A DNA stretch of 33,778 bases from DATKEG01 sp035544515 (GTDB lineage: Bacteria > Acidobacteriota > Vicinamibacteria > Fen-336): the NCBI GenBank assembly GCA_035544515.1, contig DATKEG010000042.1, forward strand, positions 1 to 33,778, given 5' to 3'. Made by a program: the position numbers and the translations under genes. Below, piece after piece: positions 30,678 through 33,778 of the stretch; within the stretch, counting starts at the first letter, position 1, and every line of letters begins with the position of its first letter. The notes beneath the pieces were generated by a model that did not search any database, was not told the origin of the DNA, and was given only the letters and a program-made list of their open reading frames with translations.

Positions 30678-31304
30678 ATGCGATGGCGATCATGCGTCCT
30701 GTTGGCGATGTGGGTGACGCCGACATGGGGTTGCATGGAGATGGTCATCAACACGTTGACGAAGACGGCAAGGTTCGAACAACGGTGCGGCCCCGCGGCC
30801 GCCAGCGCGGCCGTGAAGGAGGACCAACCGATCGCTTTCAGGGCCTACGACGGCGCCCTCCGCCAGCGGCAAGAAGTGGCCGTCGTGGTCGTGCCCGCCA
30901 TTTCCGATTCCTGCGTGGAGCGAAGTCCACATCATTTGTATTGGACGCCTTTCGTCGAGGCTGTAGACGGCCACCACAAGCTGCTGGGACCGGACCGGAA
31001 AACCGGCAAGGAACGGCAGATGGACTTTCCCAGGAACTGTGTCACCTGCGATGAGTGCCTCCGGATGGCGCTCTCGCCGGGCGTTCATACCATGACCGTG
31101 GGAGTCTGGACCTGGGGGTCAGTCGCGCCTGACCGGAAGCACACCGATGTACAACGTGTCGTCCAATTCGCGGCGCAAGCTGGTGGCCTCTACGCCATCC
31201 GCGCCTGCCAACCCGGCCCGGAGAACCAGCCGCTGTTCTGGGTGCGCGACGAAGCGACCCTCCGTTGTGTGAGTGCCACCTGTCCCGGCGAGCCGCAGCG
31301 ATAG
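30678..31304 (+). CDS. Unrecognised exported Cys-rich protein, possible lipoprotein
   Basis: This 208-residue protein matches no family that I know. It begins with a hydrophobic signal (MRWRSCVLLAMWVTPTWGC). Cys19 could be lipidated, but the TWGC sequence is a poor lipobox. The mature part has further Cys residues, including a CVTCDEC cluster (about 123-129), and two near the C-terminus (RCVSATC), suggesting disulfides. GVHTMTVGVWTWG and GLYAIRACQPG look like beta-strands. GGAGGT lies nine bases before the ATG at 30678; the adjacent GTG at 30675 is an alternative start. Its codons are visibly less GC-rich than those of its neighbours. It lies between mazF and the sigma-54-type activator on the same strand. 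Confidence 0.7.
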   Translation: MRWRSCVLLAMWVTPTWGCMEMVINTLTKTARFEQRCGPAAASAAVKEDQPIAFRAYDGALRQRQEVAVVVVPAISDSCVERSPHHLYWTPFVEAVDGHHKLLGPDRKTGKERQMDFPRNCVTCDECLRMALSPGVHTMTVGVWTWGSVAPDRKHTDVQRVVQFAAQAGGLYAIRACQPGPENQPLFWVRDEATLRCVSATCPGEPQR

Positions 31305-31456
31305 TGGGGCTTCCACGCGCCGCGCCCTTGTGACAATGCCGGTTGTGTCCCGCGACCGCCCGTGACCGTACCACCGGGCCGCTAATCTCCTCTCTCCGAC
31401 CCGCCGCTGGACATCCCCAACTGCAAACGCGACCAACGGTCGCAGAGGAGGACGGC
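31305..31456. other. Intergenic region before the activator, with a short hairpin
   Basis: This stretch separates the exported protein from the activator. It holds GCGACC-AAC-GGTCGC (31429-31443), a perfect six-base inverted repeat just upstream of the Shine-Dalgarno. This could be an operator or an RNA hairpin limiting translation. A possible -10 box, TAATCT, lies at 31383-31388 without a clear -35. No sigma-54 -24/-12 promoter fits. Confidence 0.5.
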
Positions 31457-33778
31457 TTGGACTGTACGTTGGCCCCGGGGGAGGAGACCGAGAACGAGGA
31501 CGGCCTCGCGAGCGATCCGGCTGCGCTGCTCGCTCGAGGGCGGTTCGCGCAAGCCCGGGGCGCCGTCCGCCTGGCCCGCCGGCGTCTGACCGCCGGCCGT
31601 CCCTCGGCCTGGTTCGCCCTGCTCGAATGCGACGCCCTGGCGGGCCTCGGTCGCGATGCCGAGGCGATCGCCGTGGCCACGCGCGCCCTCTCCCGGCCGC
31701 CGGCCGACCGCGACCTGGCCGCGCGCCTGCGGGTCGCGCGCGCGCTCGCGCTCTGGGAGACGGGACGCGTGGCGGCGGCGAGAGGAGAAGCCCGGCGCGC
31801 CCTCGAGCAGGCGGAAGAGCCGCTCACGCGCGCCCGCGCGCTCGAAGCGGCGGCCCTGTTCGCGTGGAAGGACCAGGAGATCTCGCGCGCCGGGGAGCTG
31901 GCCGGCCAGTCGTTCACGCTGTACGAGGCCGGCGGTTCCGAGAAGGGCGCGGTGCGTGCCCTGGGCCTCGCGGCCGCGGCGGCCTGTGACGGAGGACGGA
32001 CGAGCGAGGCGATGGCGATCCACGACCGCCGCCTGCGGCTGGCGGCCCGGCTCGGCCGCCCGCACCTCGTGGCCGAAGCACGCGTGGAGCGCGCCTGCGT
32101 CCTGGCCGCGCTCGGACGCTGGGACGAGGCGGCCGGGGAGGTCGAGGCGGCGTGGCCGAGGCGCGGCCTCGTGCCCGTCGCCGCGGACCTGCTGCGCGCG
32201 GCGCTGGCCCGAGCCCGGGGCGACCTCGGCGTGGCGCAGCGCGCGCTCGGGGCCGCGCGCGAGGCCCTTTCGCCGGGTGCCCGGCCGCGACTCGCCGCCG
32301 ACGGGCACGTGCTGGCCTCCGACGTCGCGCTGGCCGGCGGAGATGCCGGCGCCTCCGAGCGCGAGGCGATCGAGGCCATGCGGCAGTTCGAGCTCGTGGC
32401 CGACCGCGGCGGACGGTGCCGGGCCCGCATGCGCCGCGTGCACGCGCTGATCGTCCTGGGCCGCCTTGGCGAGGCCGTGGCGGAAGCCCGCCGGGCGGCC
32501 GCCGAGGCCGCCGCCGAGCGGCCCGACCTGCGCGCCCATGCCGGCCTGGCGCTGGCCCGCGCCTTGTGGCGGACGCGCCCCGAGGAGGCCCGGCTGATCT
32601 GCGCGCGCGTGGCGGAGCTGACCACGGCGCACGGGTTCCTGGCCGTGGCCCGGTTCGGCCAGGCGCTCACCGGCGGCGCCGGAGAGCACGCGGTCGCCGA
32701 GCGCCTCGCCGCGGTGGAGGCGTGGGGCGATCGGCGCGTGCTCTCCTACTGCCTGGCCGAGCTGCGACATGCGCGGCCGGAGGCCGTGCCGGTCGTGGCC
32801 GAAGCCTCGGAGGGAGCGGCCCCGGCGCCCGCCGCCGTCGATCCGGTCGCGCGCACGTTGGTGGAGGCGGTGCACGCCCTGGCCGGCGAGGGAGCCTGGC
32901 CCGAGCGCTGGGCGGCGGCGGCGCGAGCGGTGACGCCGGTCCTGCCCTGGTGCCGCGCCGCCTGGGTCGGCGAGCCCGCCTTCGAGCTGCGCCGCGTGGA
33001 CGAGCCGCCCCGCCCCCTCGCGCCGGACGACCTGGCACGTACGCTGGCCGCGCGCATCCGCGGCGCGACCGCGGTCGACCTTCACGCCACGCCCGGTCTC
33101 CGGCTCCACCCGATACGCGCGCTGCACGGCCTGCGGGCGGCCATCGTGGCTCCGGCGGCGGGCGCGGCCGTCTATTTCGATCTGCGCGATGGCCAGGAAC
33201 TCCCCTCCGACGGTCAGATCGGGGTGGTGGCGGAGCTGGGCCGTCTGCTGGCGCGCTTCCCCCCGGACCTGGCGGCGGCCGAGCCCCCCGCGGTGACGGT
33301 GGCGGGCCTGGTCGGCGACTCCGCGGCCATGAAGTCGCTCTTCCACACCCTCGACCGCGCGGCCCGCTTCGACCTGACCGTGCACGTCTGCGGCGAGACC
33401 GGCACCGGCAAGGAGCGCGTCGCCCACGAGCTGCACCAGCGTTCGCCGCGCGCGGCCCGGCCGTTCGTGGCCGTCAACGCCTCCTCGCTCGGGGACGAGC
33501 TGTTCGAGAGCGAGATGTTCGGCCACCTGCGCGGTTCGTTCACCGGCGCGGTGAGCGACCGCGAGGGCCACGTGGCCGCCGCGGAGGGTGGCACGCTCTT
33601 CCTCGACGAGATCACCGACCTGAGCCCGCGCGGCCAGGCCAAGATGCTGCGCCTGCTCGAGCAGAAGGAGTACCGCCGCGTCGGCGAGAGCCGGATGCGG
33701 CAGGCGGACGTGCGGTTCGTGACCGCGTCGAACGTGCTGCTCGAGCCGCGGGTGGCGGAAGGCCGGTTCCGCGCGGAC
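31457..33778 (+). CDS. Sigma-54-dependent activator with TPR and GAF-like N-terminus (3' end beyond window)
   Basis: The frame is open from the TTG at 31457 to the window edge (774 codons). The TTG follows GAGGAGGA by four bases. Residues about 1-460 are Ala/Arg/Leu-rich helical repeats resembling TPRs, and residues about 465-615 look like a GAF-type sensor. From about 625 the AAA+ sigma-54 interaction domain begins: Walker A GETGTGKE (646-653), the sigma-54 contact loop GSFTGA (693-698, usually GAFTGA), Walker B GGTLFLDEI and the VRFVTASN sensor region. No response-regulator receiver domain is present, so activation is probably by protein or ligand binding at the N-terminus. The C-terminal DNA-binding part is not seen. 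Confidence 0.93.
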   Translation, partial: MDCTLAPGEETENEDGLASDPAALLARGRFAQARGAVRLARRRLTAGRPSAWFALLECDALAGLGRDAEAIAVATRALSRPPADRDLAARLRVARALALWETGRVAAARGEARRALEQAEEPLTRARALEAAALFAWKDQEISRAGELAGQSFTLYEAGGSEKGAVRALGLAAAAACDGGRTSEAMAIHDRRLRLAARLGRPHLVAEARVERACVLAALGRWDEAAGEVEAAWPRRGLVPVAADLLRAALARARGDLGVAQRALGAAREALSPGARPRLAADGHVLASDVALAGGDAGASEREAIEAMRQFELVADRGGRCRARMRRVHALIVLGRLGEAVAEARRAAAEAAAERPDLRAHAGLALARALWRTRPEEARLICARVAELTTAHGFLAVARFGQALTGGAGEHAVAERLAAVEAWGDRRVLSYCLAELRHARPEAVPVVAEASEGAAPAPAAVDPVARTLVEAVHALAGEGAWPERWAAAARAVTPVLPWCRAAWVGEPAFELRRVDEPPRPLAPDDLARTLAARIRGATAVDLHATPGLRLHPIRALHGLRAAIVAPAAGAAVYFDLRDGQELPSDGQIGVVAELGRLLARFPPDLAAAEPPAVTVAGLVGDSAAMKSLFHTLDRAARFDLTVHVCGETGTGKERVAHELHQRSPRAARPFVAVNASSLGDELFESEMFGHLRGSFTGAVSDREGHVAAAEGGTLFLDEITDLSPRGQAKMLRLLEQKEYRRVGESRMRQADVRFVTASNVLLEPRVAEGRFRAD

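Noticed and set aside
31408..31426. Possible sigma-54 -24/-12 promoter (CTGGACA...CTGCA) before the activator gene
   Set aside because: There are 12 bases between GG and GC instead of the invariant 10.

Overview
The window is GC-rich chromosomal DNA (about 70% G+C by eye) from a Gram-negative-type bacterium. It encodes a BamD-like outer-membrane assembly lipoprotein, other exported proteins and a bactofilin. A PadR regulator paired with an ADOP-type duplicated-FtsX permease at the left end is a combination best known from Acidobacteriota. Frequent GTG/TTG starts and the mix of housekeeping operons fit Acidobacteriota or a neighbouring uncultivated lineage such as Methylomirabilota/Rokubacteria. 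This placement is an inference; no rRNA gene is present. Coding density is high and no gap exceeds 300 bases.

Layout. 1-3480: padR - ADOP permease - Tat-exported DJ-1/PfpI protein (minus), with a clear PadR-type operator. 3495-5364: a vapBC toxin-antitoxin pair, a partly duplicated segment, and a small soluble Ser/Thr kinase with a C-terminal zinc ribbon (minus). A DUF3810 membrane metallopeptidase diverges from the kinase, and the two start codons overlap. 6506-14015: a heat-shock/translation cluster on the minus strand, ald - hrcA - grpE - dnaK - dnaJ - prmA - rsmE. 14159-16353: tRNA-Gly(CCC), bactofilin, aldehyde dehydrogenase (minus). 16516-21042: nucleotide-sugar genes manC-manB (minus), divergent from a UDP-sugar dehydrogenase and pgsA (plus). 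21011-22159: an exported LysM protein. 22339-29949: a nine-gene minus-strand operon, aroC - def - fmt - rsmB - PASTA protein - rpe - thioesterase - sugar epimerase - bamD, many of whose cistrons overlap at ATGA, GTGA or TTGA. 30046-33778: a mazEF pair, an unrecognised exported Cys-rich protein, and a sigma-54-type activator that runs off the right edge.

Themes. Most genes are core functions: protein folding, rRNA and protein modification, initiator-Met formylation and deformylation, and envelope polysaccharide precursors. The accessory material is two toxin-antitoxin modules, the kinase 3'-end duplication, the PadR/ADOP operon and the orphan protein before the activator. At several operon heads the -10 box lies only 6-11 bases before the start codon, suggesting leaderless transcripts, whereas internal cistrons have clear Shine-Dalgarno sequences. 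I see no CRISPR array, phage, insertion sequence or obviously new multi-gene defence system. The most unusual signals are the duplicated/inverted segment at 4220-4506, a shared motif of 12-15 bases at three sites, and the TPR/GAF-like sigma-54 activator.
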